A stretch of DNA of 64,000 nt, taken from positions 119,427-183,426 of the forward strand of contig NZ_JAJSBI010000021.1 in NCBI RefSeq assembly GCF_021261325.1, given 5' to 3'. Position numbers and translations under genes: made by a program. The DNA is from Streptomyces guryensis (GTDB lineage Bacteria > Actinomycetota > Actinomycetes > Streptomycetales > Streptomycetaceae). Numbering within the stretch: position 1 is the stretch's first letter; each line of letters starts with the position of its first letter. The notes under the pieces were generated by a model that did no database searches, had not been told where the DNA came from, and saw only the letters and a list, made by a program, of their open reading frames with translations. Below, in pieces: positions 17,622 to 25,430 of the stretch.

Positions 17622-19367
17622 TCACTTCCTGGTGATGGATGCCACCCAGGTGATGAAATTCGTCGTCGAGTCGCCGGTGCGCTCGGCCATCGTGTGGCCC
17701 TGAGCCCACACGGTAGCGAAGTCGACGTCGTGGATGCCGTAGTTCTGGAGGGCCAGCAGGAGGTTGACTTCGGTCGTGCTCGCGGTGTCGCCCTGCATGA
17801 TGCCGGTGCGGATGCGCCAGTGACGCGCCACCTGCGACCTGCGGTAGCCGCCGAAGGCGGGTGAGAGGAAGTACAGGGGGTTGTACGCGTCGCCCCGCCA
17901 GGCCATGTCCTTGCCGACGCTGTCCTTCTTCGCGAAGTCGCTGTCGTACGCCGAGGAGCCGTAGTCGGACTGCCAGTCGGAGTACGTGGCGTAGGTCGCC
18001 TCGTTCGCCTTGATGACGTCTCGCGTGAGGGGCGCGAAGTGCGCCGGGACGCCGAGCCCCATCGCGAAGACGTTGTTCTCGGTCTGCCCGCGGGAGTACC
18101 CGTCGAACGCGCCGACCGGCTTGCTCGCGGTCTTCTGGCTCTTCACGAAGCCTTCGAGGCTGGACACCGTGACGGTGTTGGTCGCGGAGTCGTAGGTGAC
18201 CCAGTCGCTGTCGGTGTTGAGGTAGGCGATGTAGTCCTCGACCGTCTCGTACGTGGTGGAGGATCCCGTCTGGCCCGATCCGGGCGGACCGCCCATCGTC
18301 GTGACGGTGTACGGGAAGGTGTTGTCGGCCAGGAAGTTGTTCAGCGAGGTGGTGATCACCTCGATGAGGTGGTCGTAGTAACTCCCGGCCAGGCCTATGC
18401 CGTTGCTCGACTCGGTCAGCTCCAAACGCCTGCCGTGCTCGTCGCGCAGCCCCAGCCGGTTGACATACCTGGGCCAGGCCTTCGCGAGGTCCGTCGAGTA
18501 GGCGCTGGTCCAGGTGCCGGACGCGCGCGTGCCGGTCGAGGCGAACTGGCCCATGTTCCACTCGTAGGACAGGTTGGCCTCGTGCAGGCTGGTGATCGGG
18601 CACCAGGCCATGACGCCGGCGACCGTGTCGCTGAGGGGCCGGCCGTGAGCGTCCGCCATGGCAGCGCCGATCGTGCGCAGATAGGGCTCGTACAGGGGGC
18701 TGTCCCCGGACGCGCCCGCCACGGTGTCCTGTGCGCCGCCACCGCTCATGCCGAACAGGACGATGTCGTCTGTGCTGCCGGGCAGGACGCTCCGGTTGTA
18801 CCGCAGGAAGCGGACCGCGGCCTTGAGGTCGGTCACGCCCCAGGCGGCCGCGTCGGAGCGGTCGCTGGTCGAACTGTCCCGGCCCCGCAGGCCCGGCCAC
18901 ACGTAGATGTGCCCCGCCTCCAGGTACTTCGACACGCTGCTGTAGCTGTATGACGTAGCCGGCTTCTGCGCGGCGTAGCCGGGAGTGTTGACCGGGATCA
19001 CGATCGGCGCCGTGCGTCCGGAGTAGTCGCCGACGGTGCCCTTCGGGTTGACCTTCGCGGTGTACGTGGTCCCGTCGCTGTTCGCGGTGGCCGTCAGATA
19101 GGCACCCGGCACGTAGATCGACAGGTTCTCGTAGTCCGTCGCGGCCGGGTTGGCGACGTACACCTTTCCGACTTGGTAGTACACGTCGTTGGTCGAGTCG
19201 TACGACCAGGCGGTGGGGTCGAACTCCAGCGAGTACGCCGAGGACGCGCTCGACGCGCCGTGCGACGACGATGTGCCGGCGACAGCCGTGCCCGCCGCGC
19301 TTTCGGCGATTCCGAACGCGGCCACGGCCGTGGCACTCCGGATGACCGTTCTGCGGTTGATGTCCAC
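17622..19367 (-). CDS. Tat-exported tannase-like serine esterase
   Basis: A 581-residue secreted enzyme with a twin-arginine signal (MDINRRTVIRSATAVAAFG). The nucleophile sits in LFGMSGGGAQD, the glycine-rich elbow of bacterial tannases, and the likely acid and base are in the segment DVDFATVWAQGHTMAERTG. Inserted lid-like sequence between the elbow and the C-terminus is typical. Bacterial tannases cleave gallate esters, and related enzymes cleave feruloyl or other hydroxycinnamoyl esters. Release of methoxylated aromatic acids outside the cell would feed the O-demethylase module to the right, but that link is inference. The upstream 200 bases are AT-rich and hold an ATTGTT...AACAAT pair. Confidence 0.7.
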   Translation of the reverse strand: MDINRRTVIRSATAVAAFGIAESAAGTAVAGTSSSHGASSASSAYSLEFDPTAWSYDSTNDVYYQVGKVYVANPAATDYENLSIYVPGAYLTATANSDGTTYTAKVNPKGTVGDYSGRTAPIVIPVNTPGYAAQKPATSYSYSSVSKYLEAGHIYVWPGLRGRDSSTSDRSDAAAWGVTDLKAAVRFLRYNRSVLPGSTDDIVLFGMSGGGAQDTVAGASGDSPLYEPYLRTIGAAMADAHGRPLSDTVAGVMAWCPITSLHEANLSYEWNMGQFASTGTRASGTWTSAYSTDLAKAWPRYVNRLGLRDEHGRRLELTESSNGIGLAGSYYDHLIEVITTSLNNFLADNTFPYTVTTMGGPPGSGQTGSSTTYETVEDYIAYLNTDSDWVTYDSATNTVTVSSLEGFVKSQKTASKPVGAFDGYSRGQTENNVFAMGLGVPAHFAPLTRDVIKANEATYATYSDWQSDYGSSAYDSDFAKKDSVGKDMAWRGDAYNPLYFLSPAFGGYRRSQVARHWRIRTGIMQGDTASTTEVNLLLALQNYGIHDVDFATVWAQGHTMAERTGDSTTNFITWVASITRK

Positions 19368-19573
19368 CCGTAGACCTCCTTGTGTCGGGCTGTGCGGCTC
19401 ATTCGCAGCCAGACTGTAGACATCGAGTCTGTGATTGTTGCCAATTTTGATGACAGTTTCGTTAGAACAATGAGCTGCAGGGAGATCTCACGACGCCGAA
19501 GGCGCCGCAGGTGTGTCGGTCTGGGACTGCACCCATCCTCGGCTGACCACTCGCCCCGATGAGGAACTACGGG

Positions 19574-20070
19574 TCACCGTCGCCGCAACGCGCCGACGGG
19601 TCCCCGGAGGCGGTAAGGGCACTGACTCCTGCGCACCTTGCCCATCCGGGCGCAGAACCGCTGCGGGCTGGCCTCGCCGAGGAAGAGCTGGTCAAGGTGG
19701 GTGAGCGGTTCGTTGCCGAGTTCGGGGGGCGCCCGGTCCCAGGAGAGCTGGAAGCTCTTCGCGTTGCTGGCCAGGCCGTGGACGTACGTCGTCCAGCCCG
19801 CGTTGTCGGTCGTCTTGAGCCTGGCGTCGAGATCCTTCACCGGCGGGACAACGCCTTTCTCGAGGAGGCGGTCGATGTAGACGCCGTCCTTGAGATGGAC
19901 CATCGCGGGTTTCTTGTCCTTGGCCCTCACCTGCGCCGACAGTGAGAAGGAGTTGGCAGTGTTGTCGACGACATCGCTCGCGTCGCTCCTGCCACCGGAG
20001 ACGGGCCGCGAAGCCGGACCAGCCGAGGTTGCCGGCGGAGACGGACTCGGCGACCCGGTCGTCATCGTGC
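19574..20070 (-). pseudogene. sugar ABC solute-binding protein, 5'-deleted and frameshifted
   Basis: Two frames together read SAGNLGWSGFAA then, after a shift near 20010, VDNTANSFSLSAQVRAKDKK, KDGVYIDRLLEKGVVPPVKD, GWTTYVHGLASNAKSFQLSW and LDQLFLGEASPQRFCARMGK. This is the C-terminal third of a family 1 binding protein. No signal peptide or N-lobe remains. It lies just downstream of lacI and may be the last trace of the sugar operon that this LacI once served. Confidence 0.65.
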
Positions 20071-20145
20071 CGCCCACCCAGCTGCACTGCCGGATCATCG
20101 CGGCCCTGCTGGTACAGCTGGGCCGGAGTTCGACAACCTGCGCGA

Positions 20146-21072
20146 TCACGCCGACGCGCGGGTCACGATCCGGCCGGGCGGGGGCGCCAGAGTACCCGGG
20201 TCGATGCCGAGGGCATTGCGGGCCGCGATCCGTCCGAGGATTTCGGCGTCGATGTGGACGGTGGTGAGTGCGGGGGTCGACAGGGAACCGTACTCGGTCT
20301 CGTCGAAACCGATCACCGCCACGTCCTCGGGCACCCGCAGCCCGAGGTCGCGCAAAGCCGTCAGGGCGCGCAGCGCGATGTCGTCGTCGAAGGCGGCCAG
20401 GGCGGTCACGTCCGAGTGGGCGGCCAGGAACGTCTCGACAGCGGCAGCGCCGGCCTGGCGGGGCCGCGGAACGACGAAGCGCTCCAGGGGCGGAAGTCCC
20501 AGCCGACGGGCAGCCTCCTGGGCGAATCCCAGTCGGACCCCGGTCAGCGGATACTCACGGTCGGTCATGCCCATCGCGATCCGGGTGTGCCCGCGTTCGG
20601 CGAGGTATCGGATCTGCAGCGCGGCGTTGGCGGCGAACCCGTTCTCCCAGTCCGCCTCGGTCGGCTCGTGTCCCTGCAGGTAGGCCTCTCCGAGCCGCAG
20701 CACCGCCCGTGGCGCGATGGTGTCCAGCATCTGCTGGGTGGCCTCCGGGATCGCGTGACCGTGCCGGACCAGGAGGATGTGGCCGTGCTCGGCAAGCTCC
20801 TCGTCCAGGCCCCGGACGTAGCTCCGGGAGAAGTTGCCCTCCATGCCCCAGTCGACGTTGAGGACGACGATGCGCGACGAGCCCTCGCGCAGCGCGCGGG
20901 CGATGCCGTGCGCGACGTATCCCAGCTCCTGGGCGGCCTCCATGACCCGCTCGCGGGTGGCCGCCGAGATCGTCTGCCGTGGGTCGTCGTTCAGCACGAA
21001 GCTCACCGTGGCCCGCGACACGCCGGACGCCTTGGCCACGTCGGTCAAGGTCACTCGGCCAGAACGGCCCAT
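20146..21072 (-). CDS. LacI family transcriptional regulator
   Basis: A 308-residue repressor. Residues 6-30 (VTLTDVAKASGVSRATVSFVL) are the LacI helix-turn-helix, followed by the hinge and a periplasmic-binding-protein-like sensor domain (VAVIGFDETEYGSLSTPALTTV is the standard C-terminal strand). ATG at 21072 has GAGAGGAAG at good spacing; an ATG at 21093 lacks one. Two operators of the type CTAAATCGATTTAG lie upstream (21148, 21185), and four more stand before the demethylase, folP and a LysR gene. So it most likely governs the folate/C1 operon and itself. The inducer is not visible; a methoxy-aromatic or folate intermediate would be unusual for LacI, a glycoside would be typical. Confidence 0.9.
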   Translation of the reverse strand: MGRSGRVTLTDVAKASGVSRATVSFVLNDDPRQTISAATRERVMEAAQELGYVAHGIARALREGSSRIVVLNVDWGMEGNFSRSYVRGLDEELAEHGHILLVRHGHAIPEATQQMLDTIAPRAVLRLGEAYLQGHEPTEADWENGFAANAALQIRYLAERGHTRIAMGMTDREYPLTGVRLGFAQEAARRLGLPPLERFVVPRPRQAGAAAVETFLAAHSDVTALAAFDDDIALRALTALRDLGLRVPEDVAVIGFDETEYGSLSTPALTTVHIDAEILGRIAARNALGIDPGTLAPPPGRIVTRASA

Positions 21073-21147
21073 GCCGGCCCACTTCCTCTCCATCGGGCTG
21101 GGGCCCCCGGCCGCATGTGGTGTCGCCGGGAAAGTGGCACCCCATCT

Positions 21148-21161
21148 CTAGAACGATTAAG
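21148..21161. promoter_or_regulatory. LacI-type operator (CTAGAACGATTAAG) upstream of lacI
   Basis: Near-palindromic 14-mer related to CTAAATCGATTTAG, with the central CG typical of LacI operators. It lies 76 bases before the lacI start codon and suggests autoregulation. Confidence 0.6.
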
Positions 21162-21184
21162 CACTGCAGCCCAGTCTAACGTCA

Positions 21185-21198
21185 CTAGATCGTTTCAG
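21185..21198. promoter_or_regulatory. LacI-type operator (CTAGATCGTTTCAG) upstream of lacI
   Basis: Second 14-mer of the set, 37 bases centre-to-centre from the first, between pabB and lacI. A pair of sites could be bridged by two LacI dimers. Confidence 0.6.
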
Positions 21199-21285
21199 TT
21201 CACCGCGCCCCGAGCCAGACCGCCCGTGCGCCCGCACACAGCCTGCCTCAGGATTCCCGGATCTACCGTCAGCGCGAACCCTTGC

Positions 21286-22374
21286 TCAAGGAATCTGTGA
21301 CGGCGGGCCACCCGCAGGCCGCTCCGCCCCAAGGCCGCGCCGTGAAGACGTGCTCGGATGTTCCGCTGACGCGATGGAAAGCAGCCGCCGCGCCTTCAGT
21401 TCGGTTTCCTGCCACTCCCGCTCGGGCTCCGAACCCCAGGTGATTCCTGCTCCCGTGCCGAATCTCAGGAGTCCTGTGGACCGGTCGATCCAGAAGGTGC
21501 GGATGCCGACGGCCAGTTCTCCGCGACCGCGGTCGGCGTCGACCCAGCCGAGTCCGCCGCAGTAGGGACCGCGCGCCGACGTCTCCAGTGCCGCGATGAT
21601 CCGCAGGGCGCTCGCTTTGGGAGCCCCCGTGACCGATCCGGGCGGGAACGTCGCCGCCAGCAGTTCGGGCCAGCCCGCACCGTCGTGCAGCCGCCCGCTC
21701 ACCGTGGACACGAGGTGGACGAGCCCCGGATGCTTTTCCACGGCGCACAGATCGGGGACGGTCACGGAACCGGGAACACAGACGCGGCCGAGGTCGTTGC
21801 GGACCAGGTCGACGATCATCACGTTCTCCGCGTAGTCCTTTTCCAGCAGGTCCGCCTCGGTCCGGCCGGTTCCCTTGATCGGGCCCGAGGCGATGTCCCT
21901 GCCGGCGCGCCGCACAAAGAGTTCCGGGGAGGCGGTGGCCACCTCGATGCCGTACCGCGGGATGCGGATGACGCCGGCGTAGGGAGCCGGGTTGTGGCGC
22001 GCCAGCAGTCCGGCCAGCGCTGCGACATCGGCGTCCGGCGCGACCGGTGCGGACAGGACCCGGCAGAGGTTCGCCTGGTAGACCTCACCCGCGGCGATGT
22101 GCTCGCGGATACGCGTCACCCCGTTCGTGTACGCGATGCGGTCGAGCGAGGTCAACCATGTCCCGGCACCCGGCCCGCGCCACGGCGGCGTCGGCAGACC
22201 GTGGCACTCGGCCTGTCGCACGTCGCGGAACCGGGCGCACGTCAGGTGACCCTCGAAAGTGGCCGCGACAGCCCAGAAGCCCTCGGAGTCCAGTGCCGAG
22301 GGATCGCTGGTGACGTCCATGAGGCCGGTTGCGAGATGGCCGCCGAGAAGCGCCATCGGAGGGAACCCCTCCAT
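21286..22374 (-). CDS. pabB: aminodeoxychorismate synthase component I (chorismate-binding)
   Basis: Adds ammonia to chorismate to make 4-amino-4-deoxychorismate, the precursor of p-aminobenzoate for folate. The 362 residues cover the chorismate-utilising domain: the segment GEVYQANLCRV, IKGTGRT, DYAENVMIVDLVRNDLGRVC and FPPGSVTGAPKASALRIIAALE, all hallmark active-site pieces. The start at 22374 has a perfect AGGAGG six bases away. The N-terminal subdomain is short (family members are often 450 or more), so it is a compact form. No pabA or pabC is present nearby. It sits in a folate/C1 operon, between folD and lacI, where it would raise the supply of folate. Confidence 0.85.
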   Translation of the reverse strand: MEGFPPMALLGGHLATGLMDVTSDPSALDSEGFWAVAATFEGHLTCARFRDVRQAECHGLPTPPWRGPGAGTWLTSLDRIAYTNGVTRIREHIAAGEVYQANLCRVLSAPVAPDADVAALAGLLARHNPAPYAGVIRIPRYGIEVATASPELFVRRAGRDIASGPIKGTGRTEADLLEKDYAENVMIVDLVRNDLGRVCVPGSVTVPDLCAVEKHPGLVHLVSTVSGRLHDGAGWPELLAATFPPGSVTGAPKASALRIIAALETSARGPYCGGLGWVDADRGRGELAVGIRTFWIDRSTGLLRFGTGAGITWGSEPEREWQETELKARRLLSIASAEHPSTSSRRGLGAERPAGGPPSQIP

Positions 22375-22438
22375 TCCGCACCTCCTGTGATGTGGCCTGC
22401 CGTGCAACGAGCGGTGGGAGTTTCGCCCTACGGAGCGC

Positions 22439-23302
22439 TCAGGCCACGACGGCCTCGCGTTCGGCGCCCCATTGGGCCGCGCGCAGCGTGTTGACCATGA
22501 GCATGGCGATGGTCATGGGACCCACACCGCCGGGTACCGGAGTGATGCGATCGGCGATGCCGTCGAGTTCGGCGGAACGGACGTCGCCGCTCAGACCGGA
22601 GGGAGTGCGGTGGATGCCCACGTCGATGACGACCGCGCCGGGCCTGACGTGTTCGGGACCGATGAGGCCGCGGACGCCGGTGGCGACCACGACGATGTCG
22701 GCGAGCCGGGTGACGGCCGCGAGGTCGGTGGTGAATTCGTGGGCGACCGTGACGGTCGCTCCGCGCCGCAGCAGCAGGTGGGTCAAGGGCTTGCCGACGA
22801 GTTCGCCCCAGCCGACGACGGCGACGCGGGCGCCCTTGAGGGGAACCTTCTCGGCGTCGAGGAGTTCGATGACGCCGCTGGGTGTGCAGGGACGCAGGCC
22901 CCGTTCTCCTCGGGCCAGCAGGCCCGCGCTGGCGGTGGTGAGGCCGTCGACGTCCTTGGTGACGGGTATGCGGTCGATCAGCGCGTCCGCGTCGAGCTGG
23001 GGCGGCAGGGGGAGTTGGAGCAGGATGCCGGACACCTGCGGGTCGGCGGCCAGTTCGTCGACCACCGCGGCGACGTCGTCCTGGGTGGCGTGCTGGGGCA
23101 GGAAGCGGTGAAAGTCGCGCATGCCGGCTTCCTTGATGGCGCGCCGTTTGGCGGCGACGTACACGGCGCTGGCCGGATCGTCGCCGACGAGGATGGTCGC
23201 CAGCCCGGGAATCCTCCCCGAACGCGCGGCCGTGGCGACCTCCTCTGCGACTTGTGAACGGATCCGCTGGGCGATGCGGGTGCCGTTGATCGTGGTGGTC
23301 AT
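22439..23302 (-). CDS. folD: bifunctional methylene-THF dehydrogenase / methenyl-THF cyclohydrolase
   Basis: Oxidises 5,10-methylene-THF and hydrolyses the product to 10-formyl-THF. At 287 residues it is the normal size. Family motifs are clear: YVAAKRRAIKEAG with the catalytic Lys, SGILLQLPLPPQLD, KDVDGLT, PCTPSGVIELL, the Rossmann turn VVGWGELVGKPL (usually GRSxxVGxP, here GWGELVGKP) and PVPGGVGPMTIAML. The Arg-Ser to Trp-Gly change at the dinucleotide loop could alter NADP/NAD preference. It is the middle step between MetF and PurU in the same operon; a second housekeeping FolD probably exists elsewhere. Confidence 0.93.
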   Translation of the reverse strand: MTTTINGTRIAQRIRSQVAEEVATAARSGRIPGLATILVGDDPASAVYVAAKRRAIKEAGMRDFHRFLPQHATQDDVAAVVDELAADPQVSGILLQLPLPPQLDADALIDRIPVTKDVDGLTTASAGLLARGERGLRPCTPSGVIELLDAEKVPLKGARVAVVGWGELVGKPLTHLLLRRGATVTVAHEFTTDLAAVTRLADIVVVATGVRGLIGPEHVRPGAVVIDVGIHRTPSGLSGDVRSAELDGIADRITPVPGGVGPMTIAMLMVNTLRAAQWGAEREAVVA

Positions 23303-23362
23303 GGTGGCGAACCGCTTTCTTGTGATGAGGAACGATTCGCCCAGGTGAAAGGGGTGCTGTGT

Positions 23363-23379
23363 GCGGTCACCGTGACCGC
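23363..23379. repeat. 17-base palindrome in the purU-folD gap
   Basis: Arms GCGGTCAC and GTGACCGC are exact complements around one base. It may be an operator for a second level of control ahead of folD. No regulator is assigned. Confidence 0.4.
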
Positions 23380-23395
23380 GGCTGTACGGCGCCGT

Positions 23396-23428
23396 GACCG
23401 GCCGGCCGCCGGAACGGCCGGCTCGGTC
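23396..23428 (-). terminator. stable hairpin between purU and folD, possible attenuator or processing stem
   Basis: GCCGGCCG (23401-23408) pairs with CGGCCGGC (23415-23422) over the loop CCGGAA, and the flanks GACCG and CGGTC extend the stem with one bulged T. No U-tract follows. It could reduce read-through from purU into folD or mark an RNA processing site. Confidence 0.4.
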
Positions 23429-23511
23429 GAATGGCGTACGGCGCACGACAAGACCGCCTGCTCCCTGCACCGGGCGGTTTCCCTGTCCGTGGGATGTCCC
23501 GCGTCCCGCCG

Positions 23512-24417
23512 TCAGGCGAAGACGATGGTGTGGTTGCCGTCGCGGATGACGCGGTCCTCGGCGTGCCACAGCACGGCGCGGGAGAGCACCGCGCGTTCCA
23601 CGTCGGCGCCGCGACGGGTGAGGTCGGCCGCGGTGTGGGCATGGGTGACGCGGACGACGTCCTGCTCGATGATCGGTCCCTCGTCGAGATCCCGGGTGAC
23701 GTAGTGGGCGGTGGCTCCCACGAGTTTCACCCCCCGCTGCTTGGCCTTCGCGTAGGGGCCGGCACCGATGAAGGCGGGCAGGAAGGAATGGTGGATGTTG
23801 ATGATCGGGACGCCGACGCTGTCGATGAAGTCGCCGGAGAGGATCTGCATGTAGCGGGCGAGAACGACGAAGTCGACGTTCCCCTGCAGCAGCCGCAGCT
23901 GCTCGGCCTCGGCGGCGGACTTGTCCGCGCCCTGGCAGGGGACGTGGAAGAAGGGGATGCCGAAACTGCGTACTTCCTCGGCCACATCGGGGTGGTTGGA
24001 GACCACCATGGCGACGGTGACGGGGAGTTGACCCTGCCGATGGCGCCAGAGCAGGTCGAGCAGGCAGTGGTCGGACTTCGAGGCGAAGATCGCGACCCGC
24101 TTGGGCACCGACAGATCGCGCAGCGTGTAGCTCAGCCCGAAGGTGCTCACGAGGTGCTGGTCGAGGTCCGTCCGCAGAGCAGGCAGCGCGACCGGGAGGT
24201 TGTCCAGGCCGAAGACGGTGCGCTGGAAGAAGGCGCCGCCCTGCGGGTTGTCGGAGTACTGGTCGAGGGAGACGATGTTGGCACCGTGGGCGCCGAGGAC
24301 CGACGTCACGGCGGCGACGATGCCCGTGGCGTCGGCACCCTGCACGATGAGCGAGGCCTGCTGGGCCGGCGGCTTGCTCGGGTCGGTGCGGGCCGGGATG
24401 TCTTGCGTGAGGGTCAT
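23512..24417 (-). CDS. purU: formyltetrahydrofolate deformylase
   Basis: Hydrolyses 10-formyl-THF to formate and free THF, which here would close the C1 cycle. The 301-residue protein has an N-terminal ACT domain (LIVQGADATGIVAAVTSVL) and a formyltransferase-like catalytic domain with NIHHSFLPAFIGAGPYAKA, VGATAHYVTRDLDEGPIIEQ; the Asn-His-Asp set typical of PurU is present. The start codon overlaps the end of metF (ATGA), so the two are coupled. In most bacteria PurU is linked to purine supply or glycine balance; the neighbours here indicate disposal of methyl-derived C1 units. Confidence 0.93.
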   Translation of the reverse strand: MTLTQDIPARTDPSKPPAQQASLIVQGADATGIVAAVTSVLGAHGANIVSLDQYSDNPQGGAFFQRTVFGLDNLPVALPALRTDLDQHLVSTFGLSYTLRDLSVPKRVAIFASKSDHCLLDLLWRHRQGQLPVTVAMVVSNHPDVAEEVRSFGIPFFHVPCQGADKSAAEAEQLRLLQGNVDFVVLARYMQILSGDFIDSVGVPIINIHHSFLPAFIGAGPYAKAKQRGVKLVGATAHYVTRDLDEGPIIEQDVVRVTHAHTAADLTRRGADVERAVLSRAVLWHAEDRVIRDGNHTIVFA

Positions 24418-25286
24418 GCCAGGCTTTCCTTCCGGAAGCGGGCGGCCCAGTCGGAGGTGGCCTTGAGCCCGCCGAACGTATAGAAGTGGATCTTCAGTTC
24501 GCCGTGGCGGCCGGGATCGTGGGCCTCGGCGAGGTCGCGCAGGAAACGGTCCGGCCCCGCGGTGCCCATGAGGTTGGTCAGGGAGAAGCCGTACTTCTTG
24601 ACGACCGAGGCGCTGGTGCCGACCCCGAAACGGGCCGCGTACCCCATGAGCCGGCGCACTCCGGCGGGTCCGGGCACCCCGATCCTGATCGGGACCCCGA
24701 TACCGCGGTTGCGGACCTCTTCCACCCAGGCGAGCACCGGGTCGACGTCGAACCCGAACTGCGTGATGATGCCGCTCTCCAGGGACTGCGCGCCGAGTGC
24801 CGCGTACTTGGCACACAGCGCGGACCACAGCGTGGTGCCGTCGATCTCGGGGTGGCCTTCGGGGTATCCGCTGACGCTGACGTGCCGGACTCCGTACTCC
24901 TGCAACAGCCCGGTGTCGATCAGGGACAGGGAGTCGGCGTAGGGGCCCTCGGGGTGTGCCGGGTCTCCGCCGACGACGAACACGTTGTCGGACGTTCCGT
25001 CGGCGTGCAGCGCGGCCAGGAAGCGCTCGAAGTCGTCGCGCGATCCGAGGCGGCGGGCAGATATGTGCGGTACGGGCACGAACCCGAGCCGTTTGACCGC
25101 CCGGGCCGCCTCCAGGCGCATCTGCAGGTCCTCGTTGCCGAGGAAGGTGACGTTGATGCGCGTGCCCTGGGGAATGGCGTCGCCGGCTTCCTCCAGTCTG
25201 GAGACGTCCTTACCCGTCATCTCCAGGGAGAAGTCCTCAAGTAGTGATGTGCTGACCGCTGTTCGTGCCGTGCTGGCGGGAGTCAT
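24414..25286 (-). CDS. metF: methylenetetrahydrofolate reductase-type protein
   Basis: A 290-residue TIM-barrel flavoprotein of the MetF family that interconverts 5-methyl-THF and 5,10-methylene-THF. The FSLEMTGKD start with its catalytic-type Glu, the VTFLGNEDLQMRLEAARAVK region, VVGGDPAHPEGPY and TQFGFDVDPVLAWVEEVRNRGI match the fold. In this operon the useful direction is oxidation of methyl-THF made by the demethylase. The sequence is clearly divergent from the housekeeping biosynthetic type, as in MetF paralogues of O-demethylase clusters. The start at 25286 follows GAAAGACG; an upstream ATG at 25313 is possible. Confidence 0.85.
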   Translation of the reverse strand: MTPASTARTAVSTSLLEDFSLEMTGKDVSRLEEAGDAIPQGTRINVTFLGNEDLQMRLEAARAVKRLGFVPVPHISARRLGSRDDFERFLAALHADGTSDNVFVVGGDPAHPEGPYADSLSLIDTGLLQEYGVRHVSVSGYPEGHPEIDGTTLWSALCAKYAALGAQSLESGIITQFGFDVDPVLAWVEEVRNRGIGVPIRIGVPGPAGVRRLMGYAARFGVGTSASVVKKYGFSLTNLMGTAGPDRFLRDLAEAHDPGRHGELKIHFYTFGGLKATSDWAARFRKESLA

Positions 25287-25430
25287 CGTCTTTCGTCTCG
25301 CTTTCTGGTCCAAGGCGCCGTCTCCTGGGCACCCGGGGCACCACTGAGGCAGAGGTGAGGAACCTGCGCCGCCTCCGGTCCGCCACGAGGGCGCGGAGGA
25401 ACGGCGCGATGCGCGGGCAGCCGCCTGTCG

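Noticed and set aside
23303..23511. Glycine or THF riboswitch in front of folD
   Set aside because: The GC-rich leader with GGACAGGG recalls parts of a glycine riboswitch, but the conserved core elements could not be found and no tandem aptamer is present.
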